Both the position numbers and the translations under genes were made by a program. The notes under the pieces were generated by a model, which was not told the origin of the DNA, did not search any database, and saw nothing but the letters and a program-made list of their open reading frames with translations. From positions 1 through 10,446 of the forward strand of contig CAJUAE010000084.1 of assembly GCA_910583965.1 (NCBI GenBank): 10,446 nucleotides of DNA, written 5' to 3'. How positions within the stretch are numbered: the first letter of the stretch is position 1; the number at the start of each line of letters is the position of its first letter. The DNA is from an uncultured Lachnospiraceae bacterium (GTDB lineage Bacteria; Bacillota; Clostridia; Lachnospirales; Lachnospiraceae). Shown here piece by piece: positions 1-6,318 of the stretch.

Positions 1-138
1 ACCAACGATCAAAGTTTTTTCAGTTATGGATGCAATTTTTGCGTTCTGTGTGTTACAATTCATTTTAGATACCTCTCTGGGATTCTCTACTGCATCCAGC
101 TGGTCTGTATTAACGATTATTACAAATTCAGTCAGCAT
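1..138 (-). CDS. Partial gene of unknown function, N-terminal 46 codons, translationally coupled to the upstream gene
   Basis: An open frame starts at an ATG (138-136, minus strand) inside the last codons of the preceding gene and runs 46 codons without a stop to the window edge. The start and the preceding TGA share the 11-base string ATGCTGACTGA, an arrangement typical of translational coupling. The peptide begins MLTEFVIIVNTDQLDAVENP and reads like ordinary mixed coding sequence rather than a random frame. No strong Shine-Dalgarno is visible (only GTAAGAA just upstream), which fits reliance on coupling. I recognise no family from 46 residues. Its position makes it the third gene of the RHS remnant - propeller protein series, so it could be a second immunity or accessory gene, but that is inference only. 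Confidence 0.5.
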   Translation of the reverse strand, partial: MLTEFVIIVNTDQLDAVENPREVSKMNCNTQNAKIASITEKTLIVG

Positions 139-1129
139 TTCTTACAAATTCATACTGAACTGTCGCGGATGCATTTCGATGCAGAAATATACATTTACTT
201 GTTTTTGTATGTAGATTATAAACTTTAATCCTTGTATCGCTGCTGCCAAAAAATTTAATAAAATGTTCGATATAACAAAAATAATTTCCGCTTTGATCCC
301 ATCCACATGAATATGGAAAAAGGCTCCCAAATGCTTTGTTCCATCCTGCTTTCAAGGTACCGATCTTCTTTTTGCGCACCATGTCATATAAAAAAATTTT
401 TTTATTGTCATTCCCAAAATAGGAAGCCTTCCTGCTGTCATCTGATACAGTACACACATCTGCATTTTGAAGAAATTGTTTCAGTTCGCCTGTTTTTGCA
501 TTATACTGCATCACCCCTTTTCTTTTGGGATACCATATGTTGCCTTTTCTAATATCACATACTCCTCTGTTCATTTTAGGCATACCTATTTTTTTGGCTT
601 TACTGGTTGCTAAATCATACAAAAGATAAGTAAAGTTATTTTCCTCATCCACATAACACATAAGCATTTTTTCTCCATTATCAAAAGGAAAACAAGAATC
701 CCAGAAAATACTTTGATTGTTTCCAATACACATCTGCTGTTCACTTCGCAGCAGCGTTAATGATCCATCCTCCAATGAGTATCGTACAATACCTGACTTA
801 AATTCTGATTTGGTATCATCATATTTTTCTGGAGGCCAAAGATTGCATACTCCTGTGATATACTTTTTCTCACTGTCAATTTTACAATTATGAAAATATT
901 CTGCAGCCTTTCCAACTTCATTTGTCTTCTTCATATCTGCATCATATCTGTAAATAATCGTTTCCCGCGTCCGACTATCATATGCCAGAAAATAAATATC
1001 ATCCATAGCTGGCATATCTCCTGAAAATATGATTATAAGTCTACTGACTTTCACCAATAGAATAAGTCCTATCATCGCACTTACCCCAATTTTAATTTTT
1101 TTCTTAAAAAGTTTGTCATTTTTTTTCAT
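128..1129 (-). CDS. Membrane-anchored beta-propeller-like protein, candidate immunity protein of the RHS toxin tip
   Basis: 333 residues. A basic N-terminus (KKNDKLFKKKIK) precedes one hydrophobic helix at about 12-35, predicting an N-in, C-out anchor with the remaining ~300 residues outside the cytoplasmic membrane. That part consists of about six units of ~45 residues, each pairing a short aromatic strand (for example IFWDSCFPF, ASYFGNDNKKIFLYD) with a 'YD/YN + T/S-x-K/E' turn strand (IYRYDADMKK, VRYSLEDGS, YLLYDLATSK, MQYNAKTGE, KVYNLHTKTS). This is the look of a WD40-like or DUF5050-like beta-propeller. The ATG at 1129 has AGGAAGA about 8 bases upstream. It follows the RHS remnant by 89 bases on the same strand, the usual place for a cognate immunity gene. 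An outside-facing immunity protein would suit a toxin acting on the cell envelope. The fold is inferred by eye; the immunity role is inferred from position. Confidence 0.7.
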   Translation of the reverse strand: MKKNDKLFKKKIKIGVSAMIGLILLVKVSRLIIIFSGDMPAMDDIYFLAYDSRTRETIIYRYDADMKKTNEVGKAAEYFHNCKIDSEKKYITGVCNLWPPEKYDDTKSEFKSGIVRYSLEDGSLTLLRSEQQMCIGNNQSIFWDSCFPFDNGEKMLMCYVDEENNFTYLLYDLATSKAKKIGMPKMNRGVCDIRKGNIWYPKRKGVMQYNAKTGELKQFLQNADVCTVSDDSRKASYFGNDNKKIFLYDMVRKKKIGTLKAGWNKAFGSLFPYSCGWDQSGNYFCYIEHFIKFFGSSDTRIKVYNLHTKTSKCIFLHRNASATVQYEFVRNAD

Positions 1130-1218
1130 TTTTGCTCTTCCTATATATCTTCAGTCTATCAAAGCCTTTGCTGATAGTAATAGCAAGTGCTTTGTATATG
1201 AGTAAGAAAAACGGTATA

Positions 1219-3054
1219 TTAGTCTTTCTCATACTTTTTTATTCTTCTTGTTTCCCATCCAAACATCCACAAAAGTGAATGCGTCTGAATCCACCCAGAA
1301 TAATATGCAGCATCTGGAATTGTTTGATCAAAATAATCCTTCAATATATGTTTTAATAGGATAGTTCCTGCACTTCCCCACTTTCCCATAAGAACTCCCG
1401 AAATAACATCTAATAATGCCTCTTGCTCATCCTCCTGCTTTCCACTGCCCGGTAAGGCGGCAAAATTTTTTCCTCCTTTTTGCAATATCTCTTGTACCAC
1501 CATTCCACAATTCCTTGCATACAAATTGTATTGTCCTGGATTATCACGTATATATTCTGCATAATACGACATTACTTTTCCTTCTTGTGTTGTAATCGGA
1601 ATATAAATGGCGCGCGTATATGGATTTTCAGCTCCGTCCCATAACCAACCATCAATTCCATCTGTATATACTTTTCCGGCCCCACCGACAATCGTAGTCT
1701 TTGGTCCATCTCCTAAAAAGGCTGTTACGTCATCTGCTGATAACTCTGCCTTTGACAAATATCCCGGAACATCATTTCCCAGAACAATATTAATCGCTTC
1801 ACTCCCAGATGCCGCAAAACTATAAAATGTGCCGCTTCCATCTTCTCTAACAAACATCATTGCAGCATGTCCAAACGTATAGGCTCCGTCTTCCGAATTT
1901 AAATAATAAACCCCTTCATAATCTGTAGATTCACCATATTCCCATTCTCCTGGCAGTTTCCCATCTAAATCAATCAATATTATTGGATTATCCCAACAAT
2001 AATTATAACGATTTAATGTTATCGGAACCATTTTAGTTCCGCTAATCACATCCTCCGCAGTGAATCTCCCCATATCCGGTCGATATTCTCTAGCCTGTGC
2101 AAAATATGTTTCGCTAACATCATCAAACCGATATCCTGTATATCCAAATGGCTGTTTTTGACCCTGTTTGGTATATTTACTGTTATGATATTCTTTGAAG
2201 TCGGAATCAAACAAGTCTTTTCCAAATTCATCATATCCATAAATATCGCCATACCCGTTCCTGTACAAAACACGCAGAGGACTTCCTAACTCATCAGAAA
2301 GGGTGTATTGAACCATCTTTCCAGATTGCTCCATGGCTGCAACACCAAAATCATAATAGAACATTTGCTCTTCTGCATCTCTTTTTAACCCCAATAAATT
2401 ATGATATGATTTTGTCAAATCCAGAAGATAATTCTCTATTTCCTCACCAGTATGTTTTTCAATTCTCTGCCCTAATGCATTGTAAATATACTCTGTATCC
2501 ATACCCTGATGGTTCCATGCCCTTTGAAGCCTATTCATACTATCAAAAGAATATCCATGCAGCAGTTCACCATCCTGATATTCTCCTGTCAGATTTCCCC
2601 TCTGATCATAGGTAAATGTTTTATGTATAGCATTGCCTGCGTCAATTCCTTTTTCCCATATATCCTGCTCTTGTAATCGGTTCAGGACATCATATACAGA
2701 GATACAATGAATTCCATTTGCATGATCTTCCACTTCAGTTCTATTTCCAAAAGTATCATATTGATATCTTCTTAGCAGCTTTCCATCTCTCTCCACTTCT
2801 GTCAGCCTTTGTAATGCATCATAATTGTATTGATAACTACCACTCTCTTCGGGAAATCCCCTCCGTTCTTTAACGATGGCGATCCTGTTTCCCATTGGAT
2901 CATATGTGTAATGGAATCTGTCCAAAATACCAGCGCTGTCTTTGTGAGATAGTTCATCTAATAAACCTGTTTCATTGTACTTCCACTCAGTAATATACCC
3001 AGCAGAACTTTTCTTTTCTGAAAGATGTCCCTGTTGATCATCCTCTTGAAATAT
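1219..3054 (-). CDS. RHS repeat/core protein with C-terminal putative toxin domain, 5'-truncated
   Basis: The open frame runs from just after an in-frame TAA (3055-3057) to the stop at 1219, 611 codons. A translation from the TTG at 2925 gives 568 residues, but the 43 codons before it are also clearly RHS, and no Shine-Dalgarno supports any start. Numbering from that TTG: YD repeats about every 20-25 residues to ~155 (HYTYDPMGNRIA, YQYNYDALQRLTEV, RRYQYDTFGNRTEV, KTFTYDQRGNLTGE, YIYNALGQRIEK); RHS core ~205-323 (LSDELGSPLRVL, FGYTGYRFDDVSETYFAQAREYR, GRFTAEDV, LNRYNYCWDNP); then PIILIDLDGK, a variant of the PxxxxDPxG autocleavage motif with Leu for Pro. The tip, ~324-568, carries GHAAM (His353) and YNLYARNCGMVVQEIL (Cys473), the His-then-Cys order of permuted papain-fold enzymes (LRAT, PPPDE, YiiX and DUF4105 types). 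RHS proteins usually exceed 1,000 residues, so the 5' portion is missing; the remnant may be an unexpressed orphan tip. Confidence 0.85.
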   Translation of the reverse strand: MFQEDDQQGHLSEKKSSAGYITEWKYNETGLLDELSHKDSAGILDRFHYTYDPMGNRIAIVKERRGFPEESGSYQYNYDALQRLTEVERDGKLLRRYQYDTFGNRTEVEDHANGIHCISVYDVLNRLQEQDIWEKGIDAGNAIHKTFTYDQRGNLTGEYQDGELLHGYSFDSMNRLQRAWNHQGMDTEYIYNALGQRIEKHTGEEIENYLLDLTKSYHNLLGLKRDAEEQMFYYDFGVAAMEQSGKMVQYTLSDELGSPLRVLYRNGYGDIYGYDEFGKDLFDSDFKEYHNSKYTKQGQKQPFGYTGYRFDDVSETYFAQAREYRPDMGRFTAEDVISGTKMVPITLNRYNYCWDNPIILIDLDGKLPGEWEYGESTDYEGVYYLNSEDGAYTFGHAAMMFVREDGSGTFYSFAASGSEAINIVLGNDVPGYLSKAELSADDVTAFLGDGPKTTIVGGAGKVYTDGIDGWLWDGAENPYTRAIYIPITTQEGKVMSYYAEYIRDNPGQYNLYARNCGMVVQEILQKGGKNFAALPGSGKQEDEQEALLDVISGVLMGKWGSAGTILLKHILKDYFDQTIPDAAYYSGWIQTHSLLWMFGWETRRIKKYEKD

Positions 3055-3652
3055 TTATGTGTCTGCCTCTCAGTATGTCCCATAATTCCTCTACTGACTG
3101 GAAGCACTGCTCTACAATGCCCTCCCACTGATCCTTTACCCTCGGCGGACAGTTGAAAATGCCATGCAGAACTGTCTTCCGCATCCGTATAATGTACATG
3201 CGGTTGTAATTCTGCCCGTCAAGCGCATAGCCCTTAAAGCCAAACCAGCTCATCTCACTGCCCTTGTCCGCCGCCGTATTGTCCACACGCTCGCTGATGC
3301 GGATTGACGGATTCACGTTGCGCAGGGCATTCTGGAACTGGCTGCTCATCGTTTTGGTATCCCCCTCTTCCAGCTGGACAGGGAGAATGTTAAAGCCAAA
3401 GTTGACCGTAGAGTCCAGACTTGTGATGATAAAATCCGGGGCATTCAGAGACGGGTATTTCACTTCCCGCACCTGATCTGGCATCACGACAAACTGCTCT
3501 GGCAGGTATAACCGGATTTTGGTATCCGGCAGTGTGATCTGGGAGAAGGTGATAAGATCATCCTCCACGTAGATTCCTGTTTCCAGTGTTGTGTGTTTCC
3601 GGCGTTTCTCCTCCCATCGGGCTTCTAAAATCTGTTCATCGTAGTATTCCAT
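3038..3652 (-). CDS. DcrB/DUF1795-like protein, probable RHS-effector chaperone or adaptor
   Basis: 204 residues, soluble, with no signal peptide. The pattern 'DDLITFSQITLPDTKIRLYLPEQFVVMP' (split here by position, ~31-58) followed by a two-layer alpha/beta region with FKGYALDGQNYNRMYIIRM and a closing amphipathic helix (DQWEGIVEQCFQSVEELWDIL) resembles the DcrB/DUF1795 fold. In Gram-negative type VI systems this family (Eag) chaperones RHS effectors and sits directly upstream of them; in Firmicutes it also neighbours RHS genes. Start ATG at 3652 has AGGAGG with 7 bases spacing. Base composition is clearly richer in G+C than the RHS remnant downstream. The last few residues (HINISRG) are read from the AT-rich side of the junction, so the native C-terminus may have been replaced. 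Family assignment is by eye. Confidence 0.7.
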   Translation of the reverse strand: MEYYDEQILEARWEEKRRKHTTLETGIYVEDDLITFSQITLPDTKIRLYLPEQFVVMPDQVREVKYPSLNAPDFIITSLDSTVNFGFNILPVQLEEGDTKTMSSQFQNALRNVNPSIRISERVDNTAADKGSEMSWFGFKGYALDGQNYNRMYIIRMRKTVLHGIFNCPPRVKDQWEGIVEQCFQSVEELWDILRGRHINISRG

Positions 3653-3720
3653 TGGTTTTCCTCCTAATATATAAGTGTAGGGTTTCAGTACCCAACAACC
3701 AGTTGGGACTTAATCCTCTC
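3653..3720 (-). promoter_or_regulatory. Leader of the DcrB-RHS operon with hairpin, interrupted upstream by the IS
   Basis: This leader holds the AGGAGG ribosome binding site of the DcrB-like gene (3660-3665 region on the minus strand) and a perfect 6-base-pair hairpin, CCCAAC-AACCA-GTTGGG at 3691-3707. A weak minus-strand promoter (TTGGGT, 18 bases, TATATT) can be drawn, but I am not confident in it. The IS110 left end abuts at 3720/3721, so any promoter further upstream is now 1.5 kb away. Confidence 0.4.
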
Positions 3721-3733
3721 ATTGTTTAAGCTG

Positions 3734-3739
3734 TATAAT
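3734..3739 (+). promoter_or_regulatory. Left-end -10 element (TATAAT) of the IS110 junction promoter
   Basis: A perfect TATAAT lies 13 bases inside the inferred left end with no credible -35 at 15-19 bases in the present flank (the hexamer at 17 bases is TAATCC). It should therefore be weak in the integrated state and become strong only when the right-end TTGACT is brought next to it in a circular intermediate. Confidence 0.5.
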
Positions 3740-3745
3740 GATTAG

Positions 3746-3934
3746 GCATCGGTCTGACGACACCTCCTAGGACCATTAGCGTCCGTAAGAAAGCCAGTCA
3801 GCCAGCCTGTCATTGCAGCCGTTCGATTTATGCAGGTTGAACTACCACAGTACGTTCGTTTGATACCCCAGGAGATGGAACCGGCAATGAGAAAGACTGG
3901 AATCCATGCAAATACACTTTTGGAGGTACATAGA
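3746..3934 (+). ncRNA. Putative IS110 bridge RNA region
   Basis: About 190 bases lie between the left-end TATAAT and the transposase start. In IS110-group elements this region encodes the bridge RNA, whose two loops pair with target and donor DNA. Visible structure: a small hairpin GGAC-CATTAGC-GTCC at 3770-3784 and a longer-loop hairpin GTTCGA...TTGAAC at 3821-3842. The loop CATTAGC is identical to the reconstructed empty target (C3720 + core ATT + AGC 5267-5269). AGCCTG at 3804-3809 is complementary to CAGGCT of the right flank (5269-5274). These matches are short and suggestive only; the ends of the RNA are inferred. Confidence 0.45.
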
Positions 3935-5148
3935 ATGTACAATGCAGTAGGTATTGATGTTTCAAAGGCTAAGAGCACCGTAGCAGTCCTGCAGCCTGGC
4001 GGTACTGTGCTCCGTAAACCCTTTGATGTTTCCCACACATCCCAAAGCCTCCATGAACTCTCAGATTATCTGGGTTCATTAGATGGCAACACCAAGATCG
4101 TTATGGAATGTACGGGCAGATACCACGAACCTGTGGTAAAGGCTCTCTCAGAAGCCGGATTGTTTGTTTCCGTTGTCAACCCACATCTGATCAAAAACTT
4201 CGGCAGCAACTCCCTGCGCAAGGTCAAATCAGATTCGGCAGACGCAAAAAAGATTGCCCGCTATACACTTGACAACTGGGCGGAACTGCGCCAATATTCA
4301 GGTATGGATAATACACGTACCCAATTAAAAACTTTAAACTCCCAATTCAGCTTCTTTATGAAGCAAAAGGTCGCTACAAAAGCAAACCTGATTGCGCTGT
4401 TGGACAATACATATCCCAGTGTAAACAAACTCTTTGGCAGCCCTGTCCGCGAGGATGGGAGCGAAAAATGGGTTGATTACGCTTATTCGTTCTGGCATGT
4501 GGACTGTGTCCGCAGGATCGGGTTAAAAGCCTTTACAGAACGTTACAGAGCTTTCTGTAAGAAGCACCACTATATCTTCCAGCCAGACAAGCCCGAAAAG
4601 CTGTTCAATGCCTCAAAGGAACTGGTTGCTGTCTTTCCAAAGGAGAAGACCTACAAGCTGCTGATCCAGCAAAGTATCCAGCAGTTAAACCTTGCTTCTG
4701 AGCATGTGGAACGGCTGCGCAAGGAGATGGATGAGCTGGCCTCTACGCTTCCCGAGTACAGCACCGTGATGGGCATCTATGGTGTCGGAAAAACATATGG
4801 CCCGCAGCTTATAGCCGAGATTGGCGATGTGTCCAGATTCACCCACAGGGAAGCGCTGACTGCCTTTGCAGGTGTTGACCCTGGCGTGGATGAATCTGGA
4901 CAGCATAAGTCCAAAAGCAACAGAGCTTCCAAAGTCGGCTCCGCAAGACTGCGTAAGACATTGTTCCAGATCATGACGACCCTGCTCCAGAATGCCCGCA
5001 AGACGATCCAGTGTATCGTTTTCTTGACAAAAAACGGTCCCAGGGAAAACCCTACTACGTCTACATGACAGCTGGAGCGAATAAGTTCCTGCGGATCTAC
5101 TATGGCAAGGTCAAAGAGTGCCTGCGGAATTTAGAACAGGCAGAGTAA
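3935..5148 (+). pseudogene. IS110-family transposase (DEDD recombinase), frameshifted near its 3' end
   Basis: The start is set at ATG 3935 because GGAGG (3922-3926) lies 8 bases before it and the protein then begins MYNAVGIDVSKAKST, the family's usual N-terminus; the longer frame from 3830 reads through non-coding RNA. RuvC-like DEDD residues are visible as D8 (GIDVSK), E58 (VMECTG), and D100/D103 (KSDSADAKKIARY). A coiled helical middle follows, then the C-terminal Transposase_20 domain (VMGIYGVGKTYGPQLIAEIGD, FAGVDPGVDESGQHKSKS) with the likely nucleophile Ser321. After LLQNA (residue 354) the frame runs out at 5068 with unrelated residues. In the alternative frame the sequence continues as PQDDPVYRFLDKK...GKPYYVYMTAGANKFLRIYY...LEQAE and stops at 5148, so one C is missing from the run at 4995-4997. 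Restored length would be about 404 residues, normal for the family. The loss is downstream of all catalytic residues; activity is doubtful. Confidence 0.9.
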
Positions 5149-5253
5149 CCATCATTTTCTAAATCACTCCTTTCAAAGCCGGCAGTTCTGGTGGCTTAAA
5201 AGTTATGCCCTAAAATATCAAATCGAATTTTTGGAATTTTCTTCAAAAAACAC

Positions 5254-5284
5254 TTGACTTTTTATTAGCAGGCTTATTTATAAT
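5254..5284 (+). promoter_or_regulatory. Right-end outward -35 (TTGACT) with a TATAAT in the flank, 19-base spacer
   Basis: TTGACT at 5254-5259 is the inferred right-end -35 of the IS. In the present insertion a perfect TATAAT lies in the flanking DNA at 5279-5284, giving a -35/-10 pair with a 19-base spacer pointing toward the response regulator. The spacer is two bases longer than ideal, so strength is uncertain. The -10 lies inside the 12-base palindrome TTATAATTATAA (5278-5289), which could also serve the minus strand. Confidence 0.35.
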
Positions 5285-5539
5285 TATAACATGGCAATTC
5301 AATCATACTATTTTGTTTCTTGTCTTCGTCATCTATTTTGATATTATTTCGTATTGTTATCACTTGCGTAAACAACTGATACATGCATTATATCACAACC
5401 AAAAAACTGTGTCTATTTCAGAAAAAATTAATTCAAATACCTATAAGTATAAAAGTATAGAAATCAAATTTGCTCAACCCGTATCCAAAATGTTCTTCAT
5501 GCTAGGGCATGTTTGAAAAACGCTCTAGGTCCAAGCAAT
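5267..5539. other. Gene-free AT-rich stretch between the IS and the Bce promoter
   Basis: I see no supported gene here. A 67-codon plus frame from 5313 has no ribosome binding site and low-complexity composition. A 36-codon minus frame (5384 to 5274) has more protein-like composition but also lacks a ribosome binding site; a TATAAT sits just upstream of its start. Around 5505-5526 the string TAGGGCATGTTTGAAAAACG follows a short CATGCTAGGGCATG inverted repeat; it looks like a possible relic of an insertion-sequence end, but no partner end is visible. This stretch probably holds the original minus-strand promoter of the DcrB-RHS operon. Confidence 0.4.
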
Positions 5540-5594
5540 ATTGTAATGTAAATGTGGAGCGAACTATTTTAGTAAATATTATTTAGTTTACAAT
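5540..5594. repeat. Imperfect inverted repeat at the response-regulator promoter, candidate operator
   Basis: ATTGTAATGTAAAT (5540-5553) and ATTTAGTTTACAAT (5581-5594) are inverted copies matching at 12 of 14 positions. The right arm covers the -35 of the promoter below. The arms contain TGTAA/TTACA half-sites like those of the Bce operator, including a tandem TGTAATGTAA in the left arm, so autoregulation by the response regulator is possible. The full TnACA-N4-TGTAA pattern is not present here. Confidence 0.4.
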
Positions 5595-5615
5595 AGGGCT
5601 ATAAGAATTTATAAT
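5587..5615 (+). promoter_or_regulatory. Sigma-A-type promoter of the response regulator - kinase operon
   Basis: TTTACA (5587-5592), a 17-base spacer and a perfect TATAAT (5610-5615), placing the start of transcription near 5622, just ahead of the AGGAGG at 5633-5638. Confidence 0.65.
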
Positions 5616-5652
5616 AAAAATATATTGTATTAAGGAGGATTAGAATAAGATT

Positions 5653-6318
5653 ATGTACAGAATAATGATTGTTGAAGACGAAATCATAATGAGGAACGAA
5701 TTGTCTAATATGCTAAAAAACAATGGGTATGAAGTATGCAATATTACAGACTTTGTAAATGTAGCAGATCAGCTTATTCAGGAACATATGGATTTAATTT
5801 TGCTGGATATCAATCTTCCAAATGAAAATGGATATCAAATCTGCAGCAAAGTGCGTGCAAGCATTCCAGTTCCAATCATTTTTATAACCAGCAGAAATTC
5901 TGATATGGATGAGTTGAACAGCTTTATTTCTGGCGGAGACGATTATATTACAAAGCCATATAATATTCCTGTTCTTCTGGCAAGAATCTCCAATGTACTA
6001 AAACGCACATACAAGGAATCAGAAAATGAACAGTTGGAATATAAAGGTTTGATATTATATGTGGAAAAAAATATCATTGTTTATAATGAGCAGGAAATAG
6101 AGCTTACTAAAAATGAATTTAAAATCTTATTGTTTTTAGTAAAAGGAAAGGGCAAAATTTTATCTCGAACGGAAATCATAGAGTATTTATGGGACAATGA
6201 AATGTTTGTCGATGACAATACTTTAAGTGTAAATATCAGAAGAATACGTGCAAAGTTAGAGAAAATAGGTCTCTCTGATTTTATACACACAAAGCACGGA
6301 CAGGGATATGCGGTATAA
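5653..6318 (+). CDS. OmpR/PhoB-family response regulator of a Bce-type module (BceR-like)
   Basis: 221 residues in two domains. The receiver (1-~118) shows the acidic pair E8-D9/E10 (IVEDE), phospho-acceptor Asp52 (LILLDINLPNENG), the switch Thr/Ser at 79-80 (IIFITS) and Lys101 (DDYITKPYN). The winged-helix DNA-binding domain (~125-221) shows LTKNEFKILLFL, the recognition-helix region DDNTLSVNIRRIRAKL and the terminal GQGYAV. It is expected to be phosphorylated by the kinase encoded next and to activate the ABC transporter genes through the operator at 7346-7361. AGGAGG at 5633-5638 is 14 bases from the ATG, longer than usual; an in-frame TAG at 5641 rules out a longer protein, although ATT at 5650 would sit slightly better. 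The stop overlaps the kinase start. Membership of the Bce group comes from the neighbours rather than from this sequence alone. Confidence 0.93.
   Translation: MYRIMIVEDEIIMRNELSNMLKNNGYEVCNITDFVNVADQLIQEHMDLILLDINLPNENGYQICSKVRASIPVPIIFITSRNSDMDELNSFISGGDDYITKPYNIPVLLARISNVLKRTYKESENEQLEYKGLILYVEKNIIVYNEQEIELTKNEFKILLFLVKGKGKILSRTEIIEYLWDNEMFVDDNTLSVNIRRIRAKLEKIGLSDFIHTKHGQGYAV

Larger units (their letters stand above)
3721..5266 (+). mobile_element. IS110-family insertion sequence, about 1.54 kb, probably disabled
   Basis: The element carries an IS110-type DEDD/Ser transposase and, as usual for the family, no terminal inverted repeats. Ends were inferred. An ATT occurs at 3721-3723 and again at 5264-5266. 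If these are the shared core, joining right end to left end gives TTGACT (5254-5259), TTTT, ATT, GTTTAAGCTG, TATAAT (3734-3739), a -35/-10 pair with a 17-base spacer. IS110 circles are known to assemble such a promoter across the RE-LE junction. Layout is left end, ~210 bases non-coding, transposase, ~115 bases non-coding, right end; a long left non-coding region fits the IS110 group rather than IS1111. G+C is higher than in the flanking Bce module. The exact ends could be off by a few bases. Confidence 0.75.

Noticed and set aside
26..214. 62-codon plus-strand frame near the left edge
   Set aside because: Runs antisense to the propeller gene and its coupled neighbour, with no ribosome binding site; shadow frame.
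1143..1215. Terminator between the RHS remnant and the propeller gene
   Set aside because: Only weak stems (CTATCA...TGATAG) with no T run in the direction of transcription.
3830..3934. N-terminal extension of the IS110 transposase (first 35 residues of the longer frame)
   Set aside because: No ribosome binding site at 3830, residues unlike the family, and a good GGAGG sits before ATG 3935; the stretch is better explained as non-coding RNA.
3742..4038. 98-codon minus-strand frame across the IS left end
   Set aside because: Antisense to the bridge-RNA region and transposase start; no ribosome binding site and no family resemblance.
4990..5000. Programmed frameshift in the transposase
   Set aside because: No canonical slippery heptamer at GCCCGCAAG, and IS110-family transposases are normally a single frame; a plain deletion is simpler.
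5274..5384. 36-codon minus-strand frame ending 8 bases from the IS right end
   Set aside because: Composition is protein-like but there is no ribosome binding site and a stop lies just upstream of the ATG; could be a relic but not supportable as a gene.
5313..5516. 67-codon plus-strand frame
   Set aside because: No Shine-Dalgarno, low-complexity AT-driven composition and no recognisable motif.
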